DNA of 64,000 bases from Panorpa germanica (lineage: Eukaryota; Arthropoda; Insecta; Mecoptera; Panorpidae): the NCBI GenBank assembly GCA_963678705.1, contig OY783214.1:5580001-5644000 (forward strand), given 5' to 3'. Shown here piece after piece: positions 37,501 through 49,854 of the stretch (its first letter is position 1; every line of letters begins with the position of its first letter). The position numbers and the translations under genes were made by a program. The notes under the pieces are model-generated. The model was given only the letters and a program-made list of their open reading frames with translations. It was not told the origin of the DNA and did not search any database.

Positions 37501-40500
37501 CAAGGCGATGACATCCCCGATTTGGCGAGATTTGCAAAAAATTTTGTGCCTTTGTTATCTAACATTATTGTGAATAGCCAATCTGATGAAGGTCAAAAAC
37601 TGGCTGCACTTGAAACAATACAGGTCTTAGATTTAGAAATAATTTTAATGTATATATAATTTAAATTTGTAAAAAATATTTATGTTTATAATTTTTTTTC
37701 TATAGATTTACCTGACCATTACTCCACAAAATATACGTGAAGAATTGTTCAAGAACACATTAAAACAATTTGAAGAAAACAAAGTTGCAGTAGAAGATCT
37801 TTTAGATATTTTTAAAGTATTACTTGTGTATCAAAGTAAAGCGTCTTTAGTTGATTTATTAAATAACGTTATACTACCAGGATGTGAAGTATCTAAAACA
37901 GAAAAACTGGACATAGGAAAATCACAACAGAAAAAAAGTTTTCAATTAGTTGAACAAATACTCAAAAGTCAAGATGAAAATTGTGTGCAATTTGTTAAAG
38001 ATAATAAAAAACGACTAAAAAAATTATTATTACAATCATCGTTTCATTCTGTAGATTCGGCTAAAGCAACCAAACTTAGGTATGTATGAAACAACTTAAA
38101 GAACTGGATTTTCTATAGAAAGTATAATAAAAAATTTATTCGCAGATCATTGGAACTTTTAATAAATTCAGAGAATGAACTCGATTTTAATAGTAAATTT
38201 ATAGAAGAATCAATTGTTGCGGCGGTAAGCAGTGTAAAGGATCTTAATAAAAAATGTCGTGATTGTGCATACAAACTGTTGATCGCCATTGGAGAGAAAG
38301 TAGAAGATTCTCCTGATGGCTTAAATGAATTTTACACAAAGCTAATAGCTGGTTTTGTGGGTGAACCACACGTAGTGTCTTCTACATTATTGTCTTTGTC
38401 TTCCGTTACATATCATTTCAATGGTAACTATAATAATATTACTTTTTTATTTTATTTAATTTACTTTACATAATCTTATATTCAAATGTGTTTTTTATAG
38501 GTGCTCTCGGTATGGAGAATTTAAACTATTTATTACAACAATGTTGTACACTATTGGAATCTCCAAAGCGCGAAATAACATCATCAGCTATCAGTTATTT
38601 GCACGTATATTGTAAAAGTCTTCCGTCACCGATTATAGCAAACGCTCTTGAACCTATTGTAAGTGAAATACATTCATTATACTTAATTAAGAATAATTCT
38701 AATACCTTTCTATTTTACATACACATTTAATATATTAATATGAAATAATAAAGTATAAACATTATTATATTTCACAGATGAAGGCCCTATCAAAAATGTC
38801 ACACGATTGCCGTAAAAATTCACGTTTAGAAATTGGAAAAATGTTACACAGACTTTCTAGAAAATATGGAGCTGATACTATTATAAAATACACACCAGCT
38901 GATGATACAGGTACATTTATTATAATTAATAATTGCAATAACAAACAAAATATGAATTATAGTTTATTGTTTGTTTTTTAGTTACTCATAAACGACTTAG
39001 AAATATTCGTAAAGAACAAGCCAAAAAGAAACGCGAACGCGAAGATAAGAAGAAACATAAAGATAGTAGTTCTGATCGAAATGTTAAACAAGTTGCGAAG
39101 AGGTTGGTTAAGTTATATTATAATACTATATTTATTCAACAGTTCTAATTACAATATTAAATAATGTTATACTCTTTAAAATTTGTACTACTGACTAAAA
39201 TGATAATACCTATTTTAGTATTGAAGATATATTAGCTGATTCAGACTCTGAACTGGAAGAAGAGCAGCCAGAACCACGAAGATCAAGGAAGTCTAAAAAG
39301 AATGCAGACAATTTTTGGATTGAAGAAAATGCAGACTCTATTGTTGATTTCACAGACCCAAGTGCCGTGAGCAAGATAACATGTAAATTGGATTCTTTTT
39401 AAATCAAAAATATTTTAAATAACTAAAATTATATAAATTTAATTTCTTTGTTATTTTGCAGCATATAAACCAGCGTCACAACTTAACTCTGCAACTAAAA
39501 CAAAAAAAGATTCAAATAAAGGTTTTAAAACCGATGCCAATGGTAAATTACTTATTTCCGAAGATTTTAGTGATTCTGAAAATGAAAGAAAACGTACAAA
39601 CAAATTTAAAGGCTCAACTTCTGACTCAGAAAATGATTCAGGTAACAAATTTAATATAAGAAGTTGGAAGATGTCTTGAAATTCTTCTCATTAAATATTT
39701 GATTAGTATATTTAATTTTATTATACAGATGATGACATGGATCTAGATGCGAAACCAAAATTAGGTAAACGGAAACGTAGTGATGCAATGAGCACAAAAT
39801 CTGGACAATCTGGACGATCTGGAGTATCTGAACCTGCAACTAAATACAGAGCTGGAGGACACGGCATTCACAGGCATGTATTTTTAAAGAATATAATCTA
39901 AGCATTTGAAAATTATAAATTAATATAAAACATTAAATCTTTTAGGCCTGTTGCCGCTTCAGTACGTTCTGGTTTTACTGGTAAATCGTCATATAAGTCA
40001 GAATTTGGTTCAGAATATAGATCTAATAAAGCTTCCGGAGATGTTAAAAAAGCCGGACGTGTTGATCCGTATGCTTATGTACCTTTATCAAGAAGTTCTT
40101 TGAATAAGAGGTAAAACAATATTTTGTTTCTTTATTTTTGTATTCACTATAGTCCAAATCACGATAGTTCGACGGCGACTTATACTTAAAAGAGGTTATA
40201 AGAGCGGTATAAATCTATGATACGATAATGAATTTTATCTTATTCGTTTCTATATACATTATAGAAAAATAAGTGAGTCAGTGCATTTTAGTTATACCAG
40301 CAGTTTATACCACACAACTTGTTTTAAGTATGAGTCGCCGCCGAACTCTCGTAATTTGAACTATAGTTCGTTTAATTTTATTTAATTTATTTAACATTGG
40401 CCTATTTCCGACGCTCAGTTGTAACACCTACTATGTTGGCAGTATTTATGGTGTTGTGGCTTCATATATGTGCACCGCTGCGTAATAAATTTATGATGAT

Positions 40501-40765
40501 GTATATACATAATCAATATAATTTGATAACAGCCAAACTAAAAAATATGACTCTGGTCCGGGGATCGAACCCGAAGACACAGCAGTCTGGCTTTGTCTAC
40601 TGTGTCGTCCAGTTTGTTTATTAACTTTAACTTTTATTTTTATTCAGGAAAAAGGCAAAGAACGCTGGTCAGTTCAAAGGCATCGTGAAAGGAGCAGGAA
40701 GAGGTGCCATCAGGAAAAAGGCGGCAGGAGTCAATCGAAATGCTCTCAAAAAATATGAAACTTAA
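34572..40765 (+). CDS. RRP12: RRP12-like ribosome biogenesis protein (NUC173, HEAT repeats)
   Basis: Twenty exons encode 1375 aa, near the family's usual 1300. Exon starts: 34572, 34777, 35096, 35299, 35624, 35872, 36047, 36237, 36614, 36976, 37706, 38146, 38501, 38778, 38982, 39219, 39462, 39729, 39946, 40648. Ends: 34707, 35023, 35222, 35511, 35746, 35978, 36161, 36532, 36893, 37623, 38079, 38423, 38658, 38910, 39102, 39382, 39641, 39873, 40110, 40765. The N-terminus is basic ([17 protein letters not shown]). The body is alpha-helical HEAT/ARM sequence with the NUC173 region in exons 8-10 (for example [15 protein letters not shown]). The C-terminus is charged and acidic, then basic, with the conserved [10 protein letters not shown] segment. 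RRP12 is a nucleolar factor for maturation and export of ribosomal subunits. Intron 18 seems to use a GC donor (CACAG|GCATGT). Intron 19 carries a MITE and a SINE-like relic. Confidence 0.95.
40150..40363 (-). mobile_element. MITE family C, copy 2 (214 bp, TA target site)
   Basis: Inverted relative to the copy at 16301, with the same length and long terminal arms. TA flanks at 40148-40149 and 40364-40365. Inserted in intron 19 of RRP12. Confidence 0.9.
40397..40640 (-). repeat. Possible tRNA-derived SINE relic
   Basis: On the minus strand, GGGTTCGATCCCCGG (near 40560) is an excellent tRNA T-arm / pol III B box. A weaker A-box-like TGGACGACACAGTAG lies about 45 bases upstream. No cloverleaf forms, so it is not a tRNA gene. 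Ends and target duplications are not resolved. It sits in intron 19 of RRP12, next to a MITE. Confidence 0.4.
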
Positions 40766-41268
40766 ATAATTGATTATATATATTTATGCAATTAGTGTAT
40801 ATATTTATATTTAATAAATAATTTTATGAAAAATATTTTCATCACTGATATGGCAACTAAAACCATCATATTTTATCTTATTCAAGTTTGTGAGTCATTG
40901 TGGGTATTTTATTTTCATGAATGTGATATTTTTTTAAGCAAACAGAAACTAATAAAGAAATAATATTAATTGAATTTTTAAATTATTGACGCGCCAATTA
41001 GTTTGCGTCTTTGCAATTTCATATTTATTTTGTGTCATAGATGTCAGACCATTAGCTGACAGTTTAATTGAAAATTCAGTTTGAAATACTGTCAAAATAA
41101 CTTCTTATTTATAAATGGCTGATAATTGTTAATAATAATAACATGATGGTTGTGTTAATTATGTATAATATATCTTTTAAATATCAATTAACTTTAAAAT
41201 TTCTGTGTTAGAGAAACTGTGTTTTTAGAAGTATTAGTAGGTTATTAATTTTAGTTTATAATTTTATA
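40766..41268. other. Intergenic between RRP12 and POLQ
   Basis: RRP12 3' UTR with AATAAA at 40813-40818, then the presumed POLQ promoter and 5' UTR. AT-rich; nothing else recognised. Confidence 0.5.
40813..40818 (+). promoter_or_regulatory. Polyadenylation signal of RRP12
   Basis: AATAAA 48 bases after the RRP12 stop. Confidence 0.65.
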
Positions 41269-44200
41269 ATGGAATCATTTGGAGAAAATACGTTGGCTGC
41301 AATAATGGAATTTGATGGTTTAAGTAATAAAGTTGTAAATAAATCAAGCCAAAAACAGTCTGTAGTTCATAATAGCGGAAGAATTCTGAGATCTACGTTT
41401 AGATTACAAAGTACTGAGCAAATTGACAAAGTTGATAATAATTTATCTAGTGTTGATTACCTTGAAGAAAGTCTTAACAGTGCTGTTACTTCCATCAAGA
41501 AAAAGTCGATTAATGCAAGTAGGAGTCCGATCAAAAATAGTAGTTCAAAAAGAATAACAAAATCATTTATGAGACATAAATCAGATAACGTTACAAATCA
41601 ATCTAACACAAAGAAGCTCATAAATAAAACAAAGAGTTGTGAATTTAGTGACATTGGTAAATATTTTAATGAAACGGATATAAGTTTTAGAAAATTAAAT
41701 GATTATTCTGAAAACTTGCAGGGGAGTAGCAAAATAAGTATTCCTTTTAATTTACCTACAATACAAGAACCTGCTCAAAATATTTTAGCAAGCAACTCGA
41801 ATAGGAATATTGAAACCAAGTTATGCACAATTCATGAATATAAAAATGATGATGAGGTTAATAATACTACATTTATGACTGAGTCTCCACTGCACGTTGA
41901 GTTAAATAACATCTCAAATAATACATTTCTAGAATCTGAAGAAAATAATGATTTAAATATTCCATTGGATTCACAACACCTAAAATGTTTGAAAAGTGAA
42001 AGCTTTCACTTAAAATTAAAGGAGACTGAACTACATAAGGACAATAATCTTTCCGCTATAAATAGCGAGGAAGATATTTTTGAGGATTCTTTTAGAGACA
42101 ATGAAGAATGTTACCAATTATCTACTGGTATGGATGATATAGATTGGAATACGGAAAATATTTCATTTACTGACGAAGTAGCGAAGAAATTGTGTTCCAA
42201 GAAAGTAAATCCAATTAGCAATTCCTGTAATACTTCCACTAATTGTAATAAAAATGTAAATGTAGTAGATACTCAAAGTAATAAAGTATTATCTGAAGAA
42301 GAATCAATAAAAACACAATTTTCTAAAAATTGTGCTGTAGATTCAAGAGGTACTTTTGGTTCGAGGTATATTCCCGATTCCGATGCACTATTTCACGTAC
42401 AAAAAAGTAACATATCAAAAAAACAATTTCAACATACACAATCTTTTAATAATGAGAATAAATCGAAAGCAATAAACAATAGTAAAGAATCAATAAATGT
42501 GACTAAGAATAAAACAACCTGTAGTACTGCGTTTAAAAGTATATCATCCGTGTCTAGAAGTGATATTGCTGGTGATGTATTGCTAAACTTTCAGCAAAAA
42601 CTTGCGCTAAGAAGTTGGGGACTATCAGAAACAATTTTAGAGGAATATGCTAAGCGAGGTATAACAACAATGTTCCAATGGCAAGTTGAATGCTTAGAAT
42701 CTCCAAATGTTCTTCAGCAAAATGCTAATTTAATATATTCAGCACCTACTTCTGCAGGAAAAACATTAGTGGCAGAAATATTAACCATAAAAACAGTTTT
42801 GGAAAGGAATAAAAAAGTTATAATAATTTTACCATTTGTTTCTGTTGTTAGAGAAAAAATGTTTTATTTTCAAGTAATATTCTGCTCTTATATAGTTTAT
42901 TACAAACATACATATATCATAGTATCTACATATATTATGTATTTTTCAGGATATTCTCGGTAGTAGTGGTCTTCGTGTTGCTGGTTTCATGGGATCTCAC
43001 TCTCCACCTGGAGGGATCCAAGCCACGCATGTTGCTGTGTGTACAATTGAGAAAGCTAACAGCTTAGTAAACCGAATGTTGGAAGATGGTTCTCTTCATG
43101 AAGTTGGAGCTATTGTAGTCGACGAATTACATTTGTTAGGAGATCCAGGTCGAGGATATATTTTAGAACTACTTCTAACTAAAGTGCGATACATGTCCAA
43201 GAAGGACCTTAGTATTAATATTCAAATCATTGGTATGTCTGCTACTTTACCTAATCTGAACCTGCTGGCTAATTGGCTAAATGCAGGGTTATATAAAACA
43301 GATTTTAGGCCTATACCATTGATAGAACAATGCAAAATAGATAAAGTTATATATGATAACGAATTAAATGTAAAAAGAGATTTTATTCCTGATGAAAATT
43401 TTCCAAGGGATCCAGATAATGTTATACAATTATGTATTGAAACTATTTCACAAAGTTGTTCCGTTTTGATATTTTGTCCGACCAAGAATTGGTGTGAAAA
43501 TTTAGCCCAACAAATTTCTACGGCATTTATGCAACTTGGAAAATCGAATCACTCATTGGGAAAAATTCTTCGGGAACAATTACATGGTAATGCTATAAAG
43601 GAAGTTTTAGAACAACTAAGAAACAGTCCAGTTGGTTTAGATGCTATTTTAGGTAAAGCTATTTCATACGGTGCAGCATATCACCATGCTGGATTAACAA
43701 TGGATGAGCGAGATATTATAGAAGGTGGATTTAAAAATGGAGCCATTAGAGTTCTCGTTGCTACATCAACGCTAAGTTCTGGTGTTAATCTACCAGCAAG
43801 AAGAGTAATAATTCGATCACCTATATTTCACGGTAAACCTCTTAATACCTTGACATATCGACAGATGATTGGTCGTGCAGGACGCATGGGTAAAGATACT
43901 CAGGGTGAAAGTATATTAATATGTTCGAAGAATGATACTAGGATAGCTAAAGAATTAATGTCTACTCTGTTGGAACCTATTGAAAGTTGTTTGGAAGGTG
44001 ATGGAAAACTTAAACGTGCAATTTTGGAGGTAATAGCCAGTGGCGTTGCTGTAACTCCGGCTGATATTGAAATATTTGCAAATTGCACATTATTGGCTTC
44101 CTCAGAAATGGCTGCACAACAATATTCAAGCAGTTCTCAAAAAAATGATAAAAATAGTAGCATTCTTCAATCTCCTATTCAAGAAACTGTAAAATTTCTA

Positions 44201-47200
44201 ATAGATTTTGAGTTAATACGTTTACAAGAATCGGAAGCAGGTCAAAAGTATGTTGCATCGCCATTAGGTAAAGCTTGTTTAGCAAGTTCAATGCCTCCTG
44301 AAGATGGTTTAACTCTATTTACAGAACTTGAACGTGCAAGACAATGCTTTGTTCTGGAAACCGAACTACACACTATATATTTAGTTACCCCATACAGCGT
44401 TAGTAGCCAAGTAAGTTCTTGTTCATTTTTTATATTAAGATATAGTGATAATTACTATTCTGATAAGTAAATGCTCTATTAAAGTGGGGTAATTTAGATT
44501 GGTTCCATGTTTTGGAATTATGGGAACAACTTCCGGCATCTATGAAAAGAGTGGGGGAATTAGTTGGAGTTCAGGAATCTTTTATTGTTAGAGCAGTGAG
44601 AGGAACACTGTCTTTAAATACTGCAAAACTGATTCATAAGATGCAGGTACATAGGAGGTACTATTTTTATATACAAATAATATTAAAGTTAATGTTTTCT
44701 TTTGATTTGTATTTGCTTATCTCTTAATTATTTTATTATAGATTTTATACTGCGTTGGCGCTTCAGGAACTTGTTAATGAAGTACCTCTAGGAGTTGTTG
44801 CTTCCAAATATAAATGCTCAAGAGGAGTTTTACAAAGTTTACAACAAAGTGCTTCAACGTTTGCAGGTAATTATTTAGTATAATTATTGGGAACCGGAAT
44901 CCATTATTAGTTGTTATATTATTGGATCACGTTTTAAAAGTTTCATCACGTGATCGAAAATAACAGTTTTTAGCGACTGTAACTTTTCACATAATGTTAT
45001 ATAACTTTATGAAATAGACAAATATTTTATAGTAAGGAAGTTCTCTACCTAAATTGTTTAGTAAAAACGATGTTTCCGGTATTGCCAAATTTACAACGAC
45101 GTGTTTAACTAAGTGATTTGCGCCATCTGTAATTATACGGGTGAACTTAGTAACAATAGACTGGATACGGCCTAATCTCGATGGCCGTATCCGGTTGTGA
45201 TATTCATAAATTCAAGTTTTTGGATATATGTAGTTACATTGGAGTTCCGGACCCTGATAATTATACATTTATTATCTTGTAAATACAACATTTTGTTACT
45301 TTCATAATTATTGCAGGAATGGTTACAACTTTTACTCGCCAGCTAGGTTGGTCTAGTGTTGAAATTCTGGTTTCACAATTCCAGGATCGCTTACAGTTTG
45401 GTATACAACGAGATTTAATAGACTTAATGCGTCTACCTCTTTTGAATGGGCAACGAGCAAGAGCTATTTTTAATGCTGGTATAGAATCTTTACTTCAATT
45501 AGCTTCAGCTGATATTTGTGTATTAGAAAATGCTTTGCATTCTGTTATTCCTTTTCAAAGTGAAAAAAAACGTGAAGATGAATGTGAATATGAAACAAAT
45601 GCTAGAAATGTATTAAAATGTGTTTGGGTAACTGGTAAGAATGGTTTAACACCCAGAGAAGCAGCAGAGTTATTGATTGAAGATGCGAGAAAATACTTGG
45701 AAATTGAAATGGGTTTATCAGGGATAAATTGGGGAGATAGAAATAAATCTTTAAATAATCAAACTAAAGTAAACAATGATAGTAATTCAAAAATTAAAGT
45801 TGTTGAATCTGTAACTCAATTACTTACTCCTGAGAACTCTAGTCATGGTACGAATTCAAGTGTTACCAATTCCAGTCAACTAAACAACAATGCTGTTTCA
45901 TACAGAACTAGACAAAAATTATCAAAAAGTAAGTGTAGCAGCACATCAGAAATTGAAAATTCAATTAACTCAAGTTCTCCACACAAAAAAGTAGAACATG
46001 ACAACAAGGAAGATATAGATATCAAATATAATTCTAATACTTCACACACCCGATCGGATAATTCTTTTCAAAATGATAACATTGTTAGATGTGTTTTATC
46101 CTCAAGACCCTGTTCAATAAATGTGCCAACAGAACGAAGTGTTTCAGACAATGTACCCAATAATTCTAACTGGAATTTCGAATCCATCCAGCCTTCTCAT
46201 AATGGAAGTATTGCAAATAATCAAAGTAATAAAAAACGTCTTAGCCCAGACAATGAATCCAAAATAGTGCTGACTGATATCAATCCTCAAAATGAGACGG
46301 ATAGTATTAAACGTATTTGTCGAAGTGGTCCTAGCAAATACAGCGATAATTTATTCGATGAAAGTATTGGATTGGACTCAAATATCTGTGAAATATTAGA
46401 TTCACCTCACAATAAATCGAATACAACAAAAAGTAGAGTAAATAATATTGATACTACCTTTGTACATAATCTCGAAAATGCATTTATTTCTACTTTTTTG
46501 AACGAATACAATTTATCTACTATACCTGATACGCCTCATAGAGGAACAGAGATTAAATCAGGTAGGAAAGTTACGGAAGAAGATGAATTGGTGGTAGCCT
46601 CTCAAGGTTCTTCACTAAAAGTAAATAGTGTATGCAGTTTTAAAAAAATGATTAAAACACAAAGAACTTTAAAGCGATTAAAAAGTTCTGAGAATGTTGG
46701 TAATACATGCGTTAATAATTCGAAAACGAAAATAGAGAAAGATAAACCGAAAAATAATTTACTATTAGAAACAAAAAATAACTCTGAAATAATTAGTTGT
46801 GACCAATTAGTTAAGGGAGTACAGATGGAGTCAGCTAAAATGTTACGAAAAAATAATAATAGAGAAGTTAAAACCAAAATAAATTTAGATATATCTGAAA
46901 TTCCTCATCATGTTAAATTAGTCAACGTTACATATGATATAAACAATTTTAAATCTCTCCAAAATTTAGTAGAAACCAATTCTGATATTTCAATTGCAGT
47001 ACGACGTGAAAAGAATATAATTGTTAAACCAGGTATTGGTTGTAAAATAATTCAAACCCCAGCAAGTGCGAGGAAAATGAAAAATTGTCCTACTCAGCCG
47101 AAGAACTGTTTAATAAACGATTATTATATAAGTGATATTAGCATGTATTTCGGTGGAAAATCAGTTTATGTCCTTTCTCTACAAGATGAAGATGTTAATT

Positions 47201-48965
47201 GTAAAATTAGTCTTTCAGAAAAAATTACATTTTTAAAACATTTACTTGCTATGAAAAATAGAACATTAAGAATTTGTAATGCTAAAGCTCAGTACAAAAT
47301 GTTATTTATAGGCTGTGGTTTAGTAATTAATTGTAAAGTAGAAGATCCGACAATAGCTGACTGGCTTTTACAACCAGATGATGTTTCATACAAATTAGAA
47401 GAAATGGCATCAAAATATTGCCCAAAAGTGCTTCAATTAGTTAAATCGATTTCAAATATAACATCTGCAGAAGCTGTAATAACTTGGAATTTAATATCGG
47501 AACAGCGCAAAAAACTTCTGGAAGTAAATTCAAAAATGTTGGAAACATTTCGTAAAACTGAAATGTTATCTACTCTTTGTTTAGCTCGATCGGAATTGAA
47601 TGGAATGGGTTTAAATATATCCGATATAAATGATTTAAGCCAAAATATTAAGCAACAAATGAGTGAGATTGAAAATGAAGCCTTTAAGTTAGCTGGCCGA
47701 AAATTTGTTATATCATCATCAAAAGATGTTGCTAAAGTTCTTGGAATGTATAAAGGACGAAAAGTATGTACTAATAAACAGGTGTTAGAAGGAATGGATA
47801 ATCCTATTTCACCATTGATTCTTTTGTGGAGAAAATTAAATTGTACTCTTACAAAGGTTGTATATCCAATACTTCGTGTGGTCGTGGATTCGAACAGAAT
47901 ATTTGCGCATTGTATAACTCATACGTTAACTGGAAGAATAACAATGGCTGAGCCAAATATCCAAAATATTCCCAGAGATTTTAGCGTCAGAGGGCCAAAT
48001 GATATTTTGAGCTGTAGGTCTGTGTTTCAAGCAAATAGTGGTTATGTGATTGTATCTGCCGATTATTGTCAATTAGAACTAAGAATATTAACACATTTCT
48101 GTCAGGATGAAATTTTGTGTAATATTATGAAAACTGGAAAAGATGTTTTCAAAGCTATAGCTGCAGAGTGGAATAAAATTACTGAAGATCAAGTCGATGA
48201 TATATTACGACAGCGCACGAAGAGCTTAATATATGGAATGATTTATGGTATGGGGACAAAGTCATTAGCAGAAACATTGAATGTTACAGAATTAGAAGCT
48301 GCATCATTTCTGGAAACATTTCATAAAACTTATCCTGCAATAAAAAGGTATGTATAATAAACAACTGTTATTATTACACAAAATGTTTAAATGAAGAAAA
48401 CTTAAAAATTTGATATGTTTAAAATTGTTACAGTTTTATAAATCAAACTTTAAATAAATGTCGAAGTACCGGTTATGTGGAAACTCTTAATGGTAGAAGA
48501 AGATATTTGCCTAACATTAATCATATTAATGCAGGAACAAAAGGTGAGCGGCAAACTTACATTAATAATAACATTATAGTAAGTTTTCTTTTTTTAAATA
48601 TTAAATCCATAGGTCAAGCTGAGAGGCAAGCAATAAATACAACAGTTCAAGGTTCAGCAGCTGATATAACAAAAACAGCCATGGCGTTAGTTGATCAAAA
48701 TATAAACAGATATTTACCCTCCGTAAATATTATTTTAAAACCAGATAAAAGTAAACATAATTCAAGAAGAGAATCTGAATCTGGAATTTACCTAGTACTC
48801 CATCTACATGATGAATTAATTTATGAGGTGTCAGAGAAATATGTTGAAAATTTTTCAAAAATATTAAAACATTCAATGGAAAATGCCATTTTATTAACAA
48901 TACCTTTACCAGTAAAAGTTAAAGCGGGAGATTCATGGGGAACACTGCAACAGCTAGGCCTGTAA
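41269..48965 (+). CDS. POLQ: DNA polymerase theta (helicase-polymerase, Mus308 type)
   Basis: Seven exons (41269-42873, 42950-44410, 44485-44657, 44742-44866, 45317-48347, 48434-48543, 48613-48965) encode 2285 aa. Residues 1 to about 440 are low-complexity, rich in Asn/Ser/Lys. The superfamily 2 helicase follows: Walker A APTSAGKT at 492-499, DELH at 593-596, SSGVNLPARR, and motif VI YRQMIGRAGR. A Sec63/HhH-like region (LWEQLPASMKRVGELVGV) is next, then a disordered Ser/Asn-rich linker, a degenerate exonuclease-like region, and the A-family polymerase: motif A SADYCQLELR (Asp2037), motif B KSLIYGMIYG, motif C LHLHDELIYEV (Asp2235, Glu2236). All catalytic residues I can identify are present. 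It carries out microhomology-mediated end joining in the nucleus. The exon 3 boundaries were chosen to restore the WGNLDWF and VHRRFYTAL segments. Intron 4 holds a hAT-type MITE. Confidence 0.96.
44888..45256 (+). mobile_element. Non-autonomous hAT-type element in POLQ intron 4
   Basis: Flanked by a perfect 8-bp duplication ATAATTAT (44880-44887, 45257-45264). Termini TGGGAACCGGAATCCA and, on the other strand, CAGGGTCCGGAACTCCA form imperfect inverted repeats, the latter with the CAGGG start typical of hAT. It is 369 bases and non-coding, with an internal inverted repeat GGATACGGCC/GGCCGTATCC near 45161-45200. The duplication is itself palindromic, which weakens it slightly as proof. Confidence 0.7.
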
Positions 48966-49854
48966 TATATACAGGCCTAGTATTGTGTGAACTAGAAAAT
49001 TGCTATTATAGAAAAATCAACCATTTGAATCAAAAGTAGTTTTTGTTAGATGTTCTCTTGACAATTAGTTTATTTAAGTTTTATTAGAACACTTTACATT
49101 CTATTTGAAAATCTTTAAAAATTATTAACTTATTCTATTTTATTATATCTAAATAAATTTTATTTTTATTATTAATAAAGTAAATTGTAAAATAGTGAAT
49201 GATTGTAATTAACATTATATTTTAGGCAAAAATTGTAAATATTATAAATATATTTGTATCACATGTACAATTATTATTATTTTTCTTATAATTCAATAAT
49301 TTTGTATTCATAATTAGTTCTTTTGTAAAAACAATGCCATTTGCTATTGCAAAAAATCTTATTAAATTATCGAACTAATATATATTTCATTAACTTTTAA
49401 TGTAAATATTCTAAAAGTTATTTAGGTTGCATAAACTCTCGGCGTAATGAAAATTTTGGATTATTATATTTAACAAATTAATCTATCTTTAATTAGAACT
49501 ATTTGGCTTAGCATGATTGAAAGAAATATTGTATTGACTTAAAATTAAATTCAAGTTCCTTTTCTTATTCTATAATGTTACTACTTAATAGTAAATACTT
49601 TACTTTATACATTTACGATTACTAAAAAGAAATTCCTTGCATGAATATATTACCACTTTGTCATACTGGACGGTGTTTAGCAAATTTTAGTTACTGAATG
49701 TTAATTATTTTATATTATTAAAATAATAACATACAAACACTTTAATATTATGGGACAATTACACACTTTCTATTTCATGTAAATACCTTTTTTATAACTA
49801 CATAAATATATTACATAGTACATTTATGTTGACTATATTCTACACATTTTTCAT
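48966..49854. other. Convergent 3' UTR region of POLQ and the tetraspanin
   Basis: Very AT-rich. AATAAA at 49174-49179 could serve POLQ. No gene seen. Confidence 0.5.
49174..49179 (+). promoter_or_regulatory. Possible polyadenylation signal of POLQ
   Basis: AATAAA about 209 bases after the stop; another AATAAA-like site lies near 49151. Confidence 0.45.

Noticed and set aside
40545-40605. tRNA gene on the minus strand
   Set aside because: Only the T-arm consensus is convincing; acceptor, D and anticodon arms do not form.
43222-44088. Minus-strand frames across the POLQ helicase exon
   Set aside because: Shadows of a strongly conserved coding exon on the plus strand.
44411-44497. POLQ intron 2 ending at the AG at 44497
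   Set aside because: That acceptor breaks the frame; the AG at 44484 restores the conserved WGNLDWF segment.
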